Shown here: piece by piece, positions 15,230 through 21,472 of the stretch
Layout: every line of letters begins with the position of its first letter
How positions within the stretch are numbered: the first letter of the stretch is position 1
Assembly: GCA_023423835.1 (NCBI GenBank)
Contig: JAFAEW010000015.1
Span: forward strand, 1 to 21,472
DNA: 21,472 nucleotides
DNA from: Bacteroidota bacterium
GTDB lineage: Bacteria > Bacteroidota > Bacteroidia > Chitinophagales > Chitinophagaceae
Direction: 5' to 3'
Translations under genes and position numbers: made by a program
The notes under the pieces: model-generated
Databases searched by the model: none
What the model was told of the DNA's origin: nothing
The model's input: the letters and a program-made list of their open reading frames with translations, nothing else

Positions 15230-15826
15230 ATGAGTTATAATAAAACAGAAAATTACGATCATAAAACAACGGTTGCGATGGAAGATGCCTATCGGAATAT
15301 TCTGAAATCCATCGGTGAAGATCCCGAACGGGAAGGTCTTTTGAAAACGCCCAACCGGGTGGCCAAAGCAATGCAATTCATGACGCAGGGTTACGGTGAA
15401 GATGCAGTTGCGATTTTAAATTCCGCCAAATTTCATGAAAATATCAGTGAAATGGTGATCGTAAAGGATATAGAGTTGTATAGCATGTGCGAACACCATA
15501 TGCTTCCGTTTATTGGCAAGGCCCACATTGCCTATATTCCCAATGGTTGGATTACCGGGCTCAGCAAAATTGCCCGAACCGTTGATGTGTTTGCAAGACG
15601 GTTGCAGGTGCAGGAGCGCCTTACGGTTCAAATTATGGACGCGTTAAAGGAAAGTCTTAATCCACTGGGCGTTGCGGTTGTCATTGAGGCCAAACATCTC
15701 TGCATGATGATGCGGGGCATTCAAAAACAAAATTCCCTTACCACCACTTCTGCCTTTTATGGAGAGTTTGAAAATCACACCACACGCTCTGAATTTATGA
15801 AGTTACTGAGCGCCGAACTCGGATAA
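15230..15826 (+). CDS. folE: GTP cyclohydrolase I
   Basis: A 198-residue type I GTP cyclohydrolase that opens GTP to 7,8-dihydroneopterin triphosphate, the entry to folate and the substrate of the two upstream pterin synthases. Zinc ligands C87 and H90 (SMCEHH) and C158 (HLCMMMRG) are in place, together with the family blocks ELYSMCEHHMLPFIGKAHI, GLSKIARTVDVFARRLQVQE and TTTSAFYGEF. The N-terminal helix region (16-60, with EDPEREGLLKTPNRVAKAM) is standard. Length is slightly below the E. coli enzyme, typical for bacteria. It is the third gene of the pterin operon. The next gene, fabD, has its own promoter starting at the folE stop. Confidence 0.96.
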   Translation: MSYNKTENYDHKTTVAMEDAYRNILKSIGEDPEREGLLKTPNRVAKAMQFMTQGYGEDAVAILNSAKFHENISEMVIVKDIELYSMCEHHMLPFIGKAHIAYIPNGWITGLSKIARTVDVFARRLQVQERLTVQIMDALKESLNPLGVAVVIEAKHLCMMMRGIQKQNSLTTTSAFYGEFENHTTRSEFMKLLSAELG

Positions 15827-15829
15827 CAC

Positions 15830-15861
15830 TTTGGAAAAACTGTCTGGTTTCAATACTTTTG
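15830..15861 (+). promoter_or_regulatory. Bacteroidota-type promoter of fabD
   Basis: TTTG (15830-15833), then a 20-base spacer, then TACTTTTG (15854-15861): an exact match to the TTTG/TAnnTTTG consensus of the Bacteroidota primary sigma factor. It begins 3 bases after the folE stop and ends 15 bases before the fabD ATG. Confidence 0.7.
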
Positions 15862-15876
15862 CGAAAATTTTTTTTA

Positions 15877-16770
15877 ATGAGTAAGCACGCCTATGTGTTT
15901 CCCGGACAAGGTTCGCAATTTCCGGGAATGGGAAAAGCACTATTTGATTCAAGTGACGAAGCGAAAAATTTATTTGAACTGGCCAACAGTATCCTTGGAT
16001 TTAAGATCAGCGATATCATGTTCACCGGATCTGAAGAAGATCTGAAGCAAACGGAAGTAACGCAGCCGGCAATCTTTGTTCATTCGGTCATTGCATTTTT
16101 CACTTTCTGTGAGGTAAAACCGGAAATGGTGGCGGGGCACTCATTGGGAGAATTTTCAGCACTGGTAGCAAATGGTGTATTGAGTTTTGAGGACGGATTG
16201 ACACTCGTTAGCATCCGGGCAAAGGCAATGCAAAAAGCCTGCGAAATGAATCCTTCCACAATGGCGGCAGTTCTCGGACTGGACGACCGGAAAGTGGAAG
16301 AAATTTGCAAAGAAGTGCACGAACAAACCGGAGAAGTGATTGTTCCGGCAAACTATAATTGCCCGGGCCAACTCGTCATCAGCGGAACCAGAAATGCGAT
16401 CGACATTGCCTGTGCGAAATTGAAAGAAGCTGGAGCAAAACGCGCCCTGGTATTGCCGGTGAGCGGTGCATTTCATTCTGATCTGATGGCACCGGCCAAA
16501 GAAGAACTGGCAACCGCCATCGATAAGACGATTTTCAATATCCCTTCCTGCCCGATTTATCAGAATGTGAATGCCAATGCGGTAACAGATCCGCTTCAGA
16601 TAAGGGAAAACCTGGTACAGCAACTCACGAAACCTGTGAGATGGACGCAGACCATTCAGCAAATGATTGCAGACGGTGCACACAATTTCACCGAGTCCGG
16701 GCCGGGCAAGGTATTACAGGGATTGATTCTAAAGATCGATAAAACGGTAAAAACCGATTCTATACAATAG
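15877..16770 (+). CDS. fabD: Malonyl-CoA:acyl-carrier-protein transacylase
   Basis: A 297-residue malonyl-CoA:ACP transacylase, which loads malonate onto acyl carrier protein for fatty-acid synthesis. It has the start block YVFPGQGSQFPGMG (6-19), the nucleophile S89 in GHSLGE (87-92), R114, H200 in GAFHSDLM and the C-terminal GPGKVLQGL. Length is close to the usual 300-310. The frame is open to a TTG at 15859, but that codon lies inside the promoter -7 element, so I use the ATG at 15877. Fatty-acid genes such as fabH or acpP are not adjacent in this window. The C-terminus runs a few residues past the usual end. Confidence 0.95.
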   Translation: MSKHAYVFPGQGSQFPGMGKALFDSSDEAKNLFELANSILGFKISDIMFTGSEEDLKQTEVTQPAIFVHSVIAFFTFCEVKPEMVAGHSLGEFSALVANGVLSFEDGLTLVSIRAKAMQKACEMNPSTMAAVLGLDDRKVEEICKEVHEQTGEVIVPANYNCPGQLVISGTRNAIDIACAKLKEAGAKRALVLPVSGAFHSDLMAPAKEELATAIDKTIFNIPSCPIYQNVNANAVTDPLQIRENLVQQLTKPVRWTQTIQQMIADGAHNFTESGPGKVLQGLILKIDKTVKTDSIQ

Positions 16771-16789
16771 CGGGATTTTTATTCCAAAC

Positions 16790-16928
16790 TTTGTGAAGTA
16801 GCAGCACAAAATCTTTGTGTAAAAGCAACTGGCAGAGATCTCCGGCATGTCCGGAAAAATTTTCTTGCTTAAAAGAGGCTTAATTCGTTGTTGGAATTTA
16901 GGGAAAGCATAAATTCACTCCCTAAATT
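16790..16928 (+). promoter_or_regulatory. Hairpin-rich leader of the metalloprotease gene
   Basis: The 166-base gap before the protease contains several inverted repeats. TTTGTG (16790-16795), CACAAA (16805-16810) and TTTGTG (16814-16819) allow two mutually exclusive 6-bp stems. TCCGG/CCGGA (16841-16845 with 16851-16855) is a third stem. AATTTAGGGA (16895-16904) pairs perfectly with TCCCTAAATT (16919-16928), just 8 bases before the ATG. I found no exact TAnnTTTG element here. It may be a regulated leader, part of it may be a weak fabD terminator, or it may be chance. Confidence 0.4.
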
Positions 16929-16936
16929 TTACACAT

Positions 16937-18226
16937 ATGAAGAGAATTTTAATGAAAGCGATGGCTTTTGCCTTCCTGCTGTTTTCTGCCGCCGGATTTT
17001 CACAGAGAATCTGCGGTACAACCGCTTACAACGAAGCGTTAATGGCTTCAAATCCTGCTTATGCTGCAATGCAGGCAAACATTGAAAAATCTACCGGTGA
17101 TTTTATTAAAAGAGGTGGCGCAAGGAGCCTTCAGTTTAATAATGCCGGTACGCCTGTTTATACCATCCCGGTGGTGGTGCATGTCGTTTACAATAAGAAA
17201 AAGCAAAACATCAGTGATGCGCAAATCCAAAGTCAGATAGACGTATTAAACCGCGATTTCCAGTTCTCAAATCTCGATAAGGATCTCGTTCCGGATGCTT
17301 TCAAAGGATTGAGGGCAGATTTTCAACTCCAGTTCTGCCTCGCCAAATTAGATCCAAACAATAAGCCTACGAAAGGAATTGTGAGGAAAAAAACTTCGAA
17401 AACTGCCTTCTCAACAAATGATGACGTAAAATTCTCGAGTAAAGGTGGCGACGATGCGTGGCCCGCTGCGGATTACCTCAATATATGGGTTTGTAATATT
17501 AGTGGCGGCGTACTCGGCTATGCCACTTTTCCCGGTGGTCCCGCAAATAAAGACGGCGTTGTGATTCTTTATTCTTCCTTCGGCGATATGGGAAGCGTAA
17601 AGGCGCCGTACAACAAAGGACGCACCGCTACCCACGAGATTGGGCATTGGATGAATCTTCGCCATATTTGGGGAGATAAAAGATGCGGAACTGATTTCGT
17701 TGACGATACCCCAACTGCTCAAAAAGCCAATTACGGATGTCCTTCATTTCCCCATCCGAGCTGCGGAAATACCACTACCGGCGATATGTTTATGAACTAT
17801 ATGGACTATGTGGATGATGCTTGCATGCAAATGTTTTCCTTGGGGCAGAAAGATCGCTCCTATGCACTTTTCCAACCCGGTGGCGCCCGTTATTCAGTTG
17901 TAAATTCCGGAAAATGTGGAAACGCATTTGTTGCTTCAAAAGAAGCGAATAATGCGAAAGCCGCTTCATCACTTGAAAACGCGGTGAAGTTTTATCCACA
18001 GCCGGCACAATCCTTTGTAAACATCCAGTTGAATAATCAATGGAAAGGTAATGTTTCCGTAATGGTTGTAAACAGCGTTGGCTCCGTGGTTGCGGTGAAA
18101 CAATTCAATGCCGAAGCCAAAACTTTCCGGTTAGACGTAAACAGTCTAAAGTCCGGAATTTATTATGTAAGGCTGAAAAGCAGCAATAACGAAACGATCC
18201 AGCAAAAAATCGTTGTTCAACATTAG
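16937..18226 (+). CDS. Secreted M43-type zinc metalloprotease with T9SS type A sorting domain
   Basis: A 429-residue exported metalloprotease of the pappalysin (M43) type. A signal peptide (about 1-22, ending AAGFS) is followed by a short propeptide-like part, then the catalytic domain starting near TIPVVVHVVYN (76-86). The zinc motif HEIGHWMNLRH (H233, H237, H243, with general base E234) is followed by the Met-turn MNYMDY (about 286-291). Paired Cys residues in between (such as C250, C268, C276) suggest disulphides. The last 80 or so residues (FYPQPAQSFVNIQL to GIYYVRLKSS and KIVVQH) form a type A T9SS sorting domain, so it should leave the cell by the type IX system. It stands alone between a long leader and a strong terminator. 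Confidence 0.92.
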   Translation: MKRILMKAMAFAFLLFSAAGFSQRICGTTAYNEALMASNPAYAAMQANIEKSTGDFIKRGGARSLQFNNAGTPVYTIPVVVHVVYNKKKQNISDAQIQSQIDVLNRDFQFSNLDKDLVPDAFKGLRADFQLQFCLAKLDPNNKPTKGIVRKKTSKTAFSTNDDVKFSSKGGDDAWPAADYLNIWVCNISGGVLGYATFPGGPANKDGVVILYSSFGDMGSVKAPYNKGRTATHEIGHWMNLRHIWGDKRCGTDFVDDTPTAQKANYGCPSFPHPSCGNTTTGDMFMNYMDYVDDACMQMFSLGQKDRSYALFQPGGARYSVVNSGKCGNAFVASKEANNAKAASSLENAVKFYPQPAQSFVNIQLNNQWKGNVSVMVVNSVGSVVAVKQFNAEAKTFRLDVNSLKSGIYYVRLKSSNNETIQQKIVVQH

Positions 18227-18247
18227 AATTTTTCTTCAACAGATAGT

Positions 18248-18285
18248 AAAAGGCTTCCGTTAAAATGGGAGCCTTTTCTTTTTTA
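18248..18285 (+). terminator. Rho-independent terminator of the metalloprotease gene
   Basis: AAAAGGCTTCC (18248-18258) pairs with GGGAGCCTTTT (18267-18277), an 11-bp stem with one T-G pair and an 8-base loop. It is followed by a T-rich tract (CTTTTTTTA). It begins 21 bases after the protease stop codon. Confidence 0.85.
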
Positions 18286-18301
18286 TTCCCGAATTGGAAA
18301 A

Positions 18302-18329
18302 TTGTTCAAAAAGCTAAAGTATAGTTTTG
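18302..18329 (+). promoter_or_regulatory. Candidate promoter of the methyltransferase gene
   Basis: TTG (18302-18304), a 17-base spacer and TAGTTTTG (18322-18329) fit the Bacteroidota TTG/TAnnTTTG pattern. It lies just behind the terminator and 14 bases before the ATG at 18344. Confidence 0.5.
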
Positions 18330-18343
18330 TCAAAACCAGCAAA

Positions 18344-19141
18344 ATGGGAAATAACTCGATCGATGCAACACAGGGTCATTGGTTGCTTTCAAAGATGGGC
18401 AAACGCGTTTTAAGGCCGGGAGGAAGAGAACTAACACTGCAGATGGTTGAAGCTTTGAAGATCACACGCGGCAATTCAGTTGTTGAATTTGCTCCGGGAC
18501 TCGGATTTACCGCCCGGAAAATCATGGAAAAACATCCGGATTCCTATACCGGCATTGAGTTGAACCGTGAAGCGGCAGAACGATTATCCGGAAAGTTTAA
18601 GGCTTCAAATTTCCGTTTTATAAATGCAGCGGCGGGAGATGTTCCACTTCCAAACCAAATATCCGATAAAGTTTTTGGAGAAGCAATGCTTACGATGCAG
18701 CCGGATCACCGGAAACGGGAAATCATATCCGAAGCTTTCCGGTTGCTGAAACCCGGCGGACTCTATGGAATACATGAACTGGCACTTCATCCGGAAACAA
18801 TTGATCAGCAATTAAAATCCACAATAAAAAAAGCGCTGGCTCAAACTGTGAAGATCAATGCCCGACCGCTAACTGCTGGAGAATGGAAGAACATTTTAGT
18901 GGAGGAAGGATTTGAGATTCAAACCGTGCTAACAGGAAAAATGTTGCTGTTGGAACCGAAACGGATCCTGCAGGATGAAGGAGTTTTCAGGACAATAAAG
19001 ATCGGGTTTAATTTTCTCAAGCATAAAGATCTGGGAGCGCGACTGCTGAAAATGCGGAAGGTTTTCAGGGATTATGGCAACCATTTAAAGGCAATTGTAA
19101 TCATCGCACAAAAACCTACGTCAGCACCTTTGATTTGTTGA
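18344..19141 (+). CDS. Class I SAM-dependent methyltransferase, substrate unknown
   Basis: A 265-residue methyltransferase with a Rossmann-like fold. Motif I is VVEFAPGLG (46-54), with acidic E72 ending strand 2 (YTGIELN). AGDVPLP (97-103) and RLLKPGG (133-139) are the later SAM-fold motifs, as in UbiE-like enzymes. The N-terminal part (GHWLLSKMGKRVLRPGG) and the C-terminal 90 residues do not point to a known substrate. The frame is open to a TTG at 18302, but that TTG coincides with the -33 box of a good candidate promoter, so I use the ATG at 18344. The 3' end overlaps the convergent membrane-protein gene by 26 bases. Confidence 0.85.
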   Translation: MGNNSIDATQGHWLLSKMGKRVLRPGGRELTLQMVEALKITRGNSVVEFAPGLGFTARKIMEKHPDSYTGIELNREAAERLSGKFKASNFRFINAAAGDVPLPNQISDKVFGEAMLTMQPDHRKREIISEAFRLLKPGGLYGIHELALHPETIDQQLKSTIKKALAQTVKINARPLTAGEWKNILVEEGFEIQTVLTGKMLLLEPKRILQDEGVFRTIKIGFNFLKHKDLGARLLKMRKVFRDYGNHLKAIVIIAQKPTSAPLIC

Positions 19142-19511
19142 TCTTGTAGTAACTCAACATGATAAATATTACCGTCAGGATGGTTCGAAAAGTCATCGCC
19201 ATCAGCGTTTTGTTTTCGTAGGCTTCTCCATTTTGTATGTAAATATATAATGCCATGAAGGTGAACAACAAGATGATCAGTGCAACGGTAAGCGGTTTGA
19301 TCGTCCAGCTTCTTGCTTTGTAAAATCCAGCCGCAGCAATGACATATAAAAATCCGCAGATGAAATTTGCCCACACAACAAATAAAACATAATTGCCTTC
19401 TTTTGCTCTGATATTGAAAAGATCAAAAATTACGGATCCTCCCATAAAGATGGTAAGCAGTCCAAACAGCATCAGGATAATTGCTCCTATAGGATGGAAA
19501 TAATTTTTCAT
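19116..19511 (-). CDS. Four-helix membrane protein of unknown function
   Basis: A 131-residue protein with four predicted transmembrane segments (about 7-30, 41-62, 70-92 and 103-121) and short loops; the C-terminus is basic (YKINKSKVLT). The second helix region has FVVWANFICGFLYVIAAAGFY and the loop after helix 3 has YIYIQNGEAYENK. I recognise no enzyme or transporter motif. It is transcribed alone, convergent with the methyltransferase (26-base overlap of coding ends) and divergent from the phosphate genes (138 bases between start codons). The start ATG is the first in frame. Confidence 0.78.
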   Translation of the reverse strand: MKNYFHPIGAIILMLFGLLTIFMGGSVIFDLFNIRAKEGNYVLFVVWANFICGFLYVIAAAGFYKARSWTIKPLTVALIILLFTFMALYIYIQNGEAYENKTLMAMTFRTILTVIFIMLSYYKINKSKVLT

Positions 19512-19609
19512 TTTCTTCTAAGATATATTAAATTTAAATGTTTTTTAGCTGGCACTTTATTTTAGCACATCAATATTAAGAAATTGTTACCAAGGCTGAT
19601 GGTGGACGA

Positions 19610-19636
19610 TTGGATGGAAAAACCAGAGTATTTTTG
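19610..19636 (+). promoter_or_regulatory. Candidate promoter of the phosphate-transport genes
   Basis: TATTTTTG (19629-19636) matches TAnnTTTG and lies 13 bases before the ATG at 19650. A TTG at 19610-19612 is 16 bases upstream, slightly short for a -33 box. No Pho box was recognised. Confidence 0.45.
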
Positions 19637-19649
19637 AAAAATTTTGATT

Positions 19650-20294
19650 ATGGCTTTCAACTTGATGAAATTTTTTACTCCAAAGGACAAAGTTTTTTAT
19701 TCTTTATTTGAAGAGGTAGCCGAAACGGTGAGTAAGATGGGAACGGTACTGAAGGCGGTAGTAAATGAACCTGATTTTGACAAGCGAAGTGCACTCATCT
19801 CGCAACTTGAATCACTCGAACATAAGAACGACGATCTCACGCACAAGGTGTTTACAGAACTGGGCGTTAATTTTATTACGCCTTTTGACCGCGAAGATAT
19901 TCATCATCTCGCCAGTGCGCTCGACGATATAGCCGACTACATCTATGCGGCTGCAAAAAAGATAAATTTCTACAGGGTAAATCCCAATGACGCCGGTATA
20001 AAAAAGATGGCAGAATTAATTGAAGAAAGTTCTCATCAGATAAAGTACAGTGTAATGGAATTGCGCAACATGCGCAATATGCGTAAAGTAACCGACGCGT
20101 TGGTTAAAGTAAACAGCATCGAAAACCAGGCCGATGATATATATGATCTCAGTATTGATCATCTATTTGAAACCGAATCAGATGTAAAAGAAGTTATCAA
20201 AAAGAAAGAGATCTATCAGGCAATGGAAACTGCCACCGACATGTGCGAAGACGCGGCAAATGTGATCGAATCGATCATCATCAAATATGCCTAA
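19650..20294 (+). CDS. DUF47/PhoU-like protein, partner of PiT phosphate transporter
   Basis: A 214-residue, all-helical protein of the DUF47 (TIGR00153) family, distant relatives of PhoU. It opens MAFNLMKFFTPKDKVFYSLF and carries the metal-cluster-type acidic/His patterns seen in the family: SLEHKNDDLTHKVF, FDREDIHHLASALDDIADYIY and ENQADDIYDLSIDHLFE, then MCEDAANVIESIIIKYA at the end. Such genes are nearly always followed by a PiT-family transporter, as here (42-base gap), and are thought to regulate phosphate uptake through it. The frame extends two codons up to a TTG at 19644; the ATG at 19650 is preferred. Confidence 0.93.
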   Translation: MAFNLMKFFTPKDKVFYSLFEEVAETVSKMGTVLKAVVNEPDFDKRSALISQLESLEHKNDDLTHKVFTELGVNFITPFDREDIHHLASALDDIADYIYAAAKKINFYRVNPNDAGIKKMAELIEESSHQIKYSVMELRNMRNMRKVTDALVKVNSIENQADDIYDLSIDHLFETESDVKEVIKKKEIYQAMETATDMCEDAANVIESIIIKYA

Positions 20295-20336
20295 GAAGAA
20301 ATTTTATTGAACGTTCAGGCTTAACTTAAGGATATT

Positions 20337-21472
20337 ATGTTTGCATTACTGGCTGTAATAATTGTTCTTGCTATCTTGTTTGATTATATCAATGGTTTTC
20401 ATGATGCGGCAAATTCAATTGCTACAATCGTTTCAACAAAGGTTCTAACCCCGGTTCAGGCAGTTATCTGGGCAGCGGTTTTTAATTTTGCTGCCTTTTT
20501 TATTTTCAAAGACCATGGCGTAGCAAATACGATTGCGAAAACGGTGAAGGAAGGAGTATCGGCTTCGGGCGAACAATATATTACCCTTCCCGTGATTTTT
20601 GCAGGAATTATTGCCGCCATCGCCTGGAATTTACTAACCTGGTGGTTTGGAATTCCTTCAAGTTCATCCCATACATTGATTGGCGGATTTGCAGGTGCCG
20701 CCATTGCACATACCGGATTTTCCTCTATCAATTCAGGTCCGATCATCTATATTGTCATCTTTATTTTTCTGGCTCCGTTGATCGGGATGTTGTTTGCATT
20801 CATCATTTCGCTCTGGTTTCTGAATTCCTTCAGAAAGAGTATCGCGCCAAAGATTATTTCGCTTTTGATAATCGGGCTGGTTGTCTGGTTTTTGAGTGTT
20901 ATGTTGAAAACCGATCCTGCACAACTTAAATCCCACTACGAAAGCTACTACATGAAGGTGATATTCGACAGCCAGAATTTTAAGTGGCTGCTGCTCGGAT
21001 TCATTGTTGTAGTAATGAGTCTGTTTACGCTTTTTCTCAATCTTTTGAACTATGAGCAGGCAGAGCGCTGGTTTAAAAAAATGCAGTTGGTCTCCTCTGC
21101 AGCTTTCAGTATCGGACATGGCGGAAACGATGCGCAAAAAGTGATGGGAATCATTATGGCAGCGCTGGTTGCATATGATCCCCTGCGTTTTCAGCTCGAA
21201 AATATGGAATGGTGGGTTCCCATTTCCTGTTATACAGCGATTGCATTGGGAACCTTAAGCGGCGGCTCAAAGATCATCAAGACAATGGGAACGAAGATAA
21301 CCAAGGTAACGCCTTTTGAAGGTGTGGCCGCTGAAACGGCCGGTGCCTTAACGCTTTTCATTACCGAATTTCTCCGTATTCCTGTTAGTACCACCCACAC
21401 TATTACCGGAGCTATTATTGGCGTAGGCGCTACAAAAAGGCTTTCGGCCGTACGATGGGGTGTAACCGTAAA
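20337..21472 (+). CDS. PiT-family inorganic phosphate transporter (3' end cut by the window)
   Basis: The start of a PiT-type low-affinity phosphate permease, driven by a cation gradient. 378 complete codons are visible before the window ends, which should be most of the protein. The two inverted PiT signatures are intact: DYINGFHDAANSIAT (16-30) in the first half and GHGGNDAQKVMG (260-271) in the second. IPSSSSHTLIGG and the later RIPVSTTHTITGAIIG are the matching repeat segments. About ten transmembrane helices are evident, and a soluble stretch near residues 188-212 (DPAQLKSHYESYYMK) lies between the halves. It follows the DUF47 gene by 42 bases and is surely co-transcribed. Start: ATG in GATATTATG, with no strong Shine-Dalgarno sequence. 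Confidence 0.95.
   Translation, partial: MFALLAVIIVLAILFDYINGFHDAANSIATIVSTKVLTPVQAVIWAAVFNFAAFFIFKDHGVANTIAKTVKEGVSASGEQYITLPVIFAGIIAAIAWNLLTWWFGIPSSSSHTLIGGFAGAAIAHTGFSSINSGPIIYIVIFIFLAPLIGMLFAFIISLWFLNSFRKSIAPKIISLLIIGLVVWFLSVMLKTDPAQLKSHYESYYMKVIFDSQNFKWLLLGFIVVVMSLFTLFLNLLNYEQAERWFKKMQLVSSAAFSIGHGGNDAQKVMGIIMAALVAYDPLRFQLENMEWWVPISCYTAIALGTLSGGSKIIKTMGTKITKVTPFEGVAAETAGALTLFITEFLRIPVSTTHTITGAIIGVGATKRLSAVRWGVTV

Noticed and set aside
16156..16683. A 175-codon open frame on the minus strand
   Set aside because: It is antisense to fabD, which has all family motifs. The translation is Cys- and His-rich, typical of a shadow frame.
19072..19374. A 100-codon minus-strand open frame
   Set aside because: It overlaps the four-helix membrane protein in another frame and part of the methyltransferase. 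It lacks the clean hydrophobic helix pattern of the frame I chose.

Overview
The window looks like a stretch of chromosome from a free-living Bacteroidota bacterium, most likely near Chitinophagales/Sphingobacteriales. The signs are a secreted protease with a type IX secretion (T9SS) C-terminal sorting domain, a TamB gene overlapping a Bacteroidota-style TamL lipoprotein/Omp85 gene, several TAnnTTTG promoter elements with short leaders, and few Shine-Dalgarno sequences. Genes are densely packed. There is no tRNA, rRNA, CRISPR array, insertion sequence or prophage, and no gap exceeds about 230 bases.

Left part (1-11.9 kb, all minus strand). A 50-residue membrane peptide of the lmo0937/DUF5670 type comes first. 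Next are a complete NtrC-type sigma-54 activator with its own terminator and a poxvirus-type DNA topoisomerase IB. A probable operon then reads right to left: a phage-holin-family (YqjE-like) membrane protein, an unknown 126-residue protein, TamB (1683 aa) and TamL. TamB and TamL are expected to form an envelope-spanning system for outer-membrane biogenesis. An orphan single-domain response regulator sits upstream of this group.

Middle (12.1-16.8 kb). An unrecognised 158-residue plus-strand gene is followed by a minus-strand cluster of rlmH (ribosome methylation), a rhomboid protease and a SRPBCC-fold protein. Diverging from rlmH is a pterin operon on the plus strand: two tandem 6-pyruvoyl-tetrahydropterin-synthase-family paralogues, then folE (GTP cyclohydrolase I). 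FolE makes dihydroneopterin triphosphate, the substrate of the two paralogues. fabD (malonyl-CoA:ACP transacylase) follows with a good promoter of its own.

Right part (16.8-21.5 kb). This holds the T9SS-exported M43-type zinc metalloprotease with a terminator behind it, a SAM-dependent methyltransferase, a small four-helix membrane protein (convergent and overlapping the methyltransferase), a DUF47/PhoU-like protein, and a PiT-family phosphate transporter cut by the window end.

Most of this is well-understood housekeeping and envelope biology. The points most worth following up are the duplicated pterin synthase genes, the two small membrane-associated genes ahead of tamB-tamL, the unrecognised gene at 12.1 kb, and the hairpin-rich leader of the metalloprotease gene. 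I saw no clear sign of a new defence, mobile or biosynthetic system.
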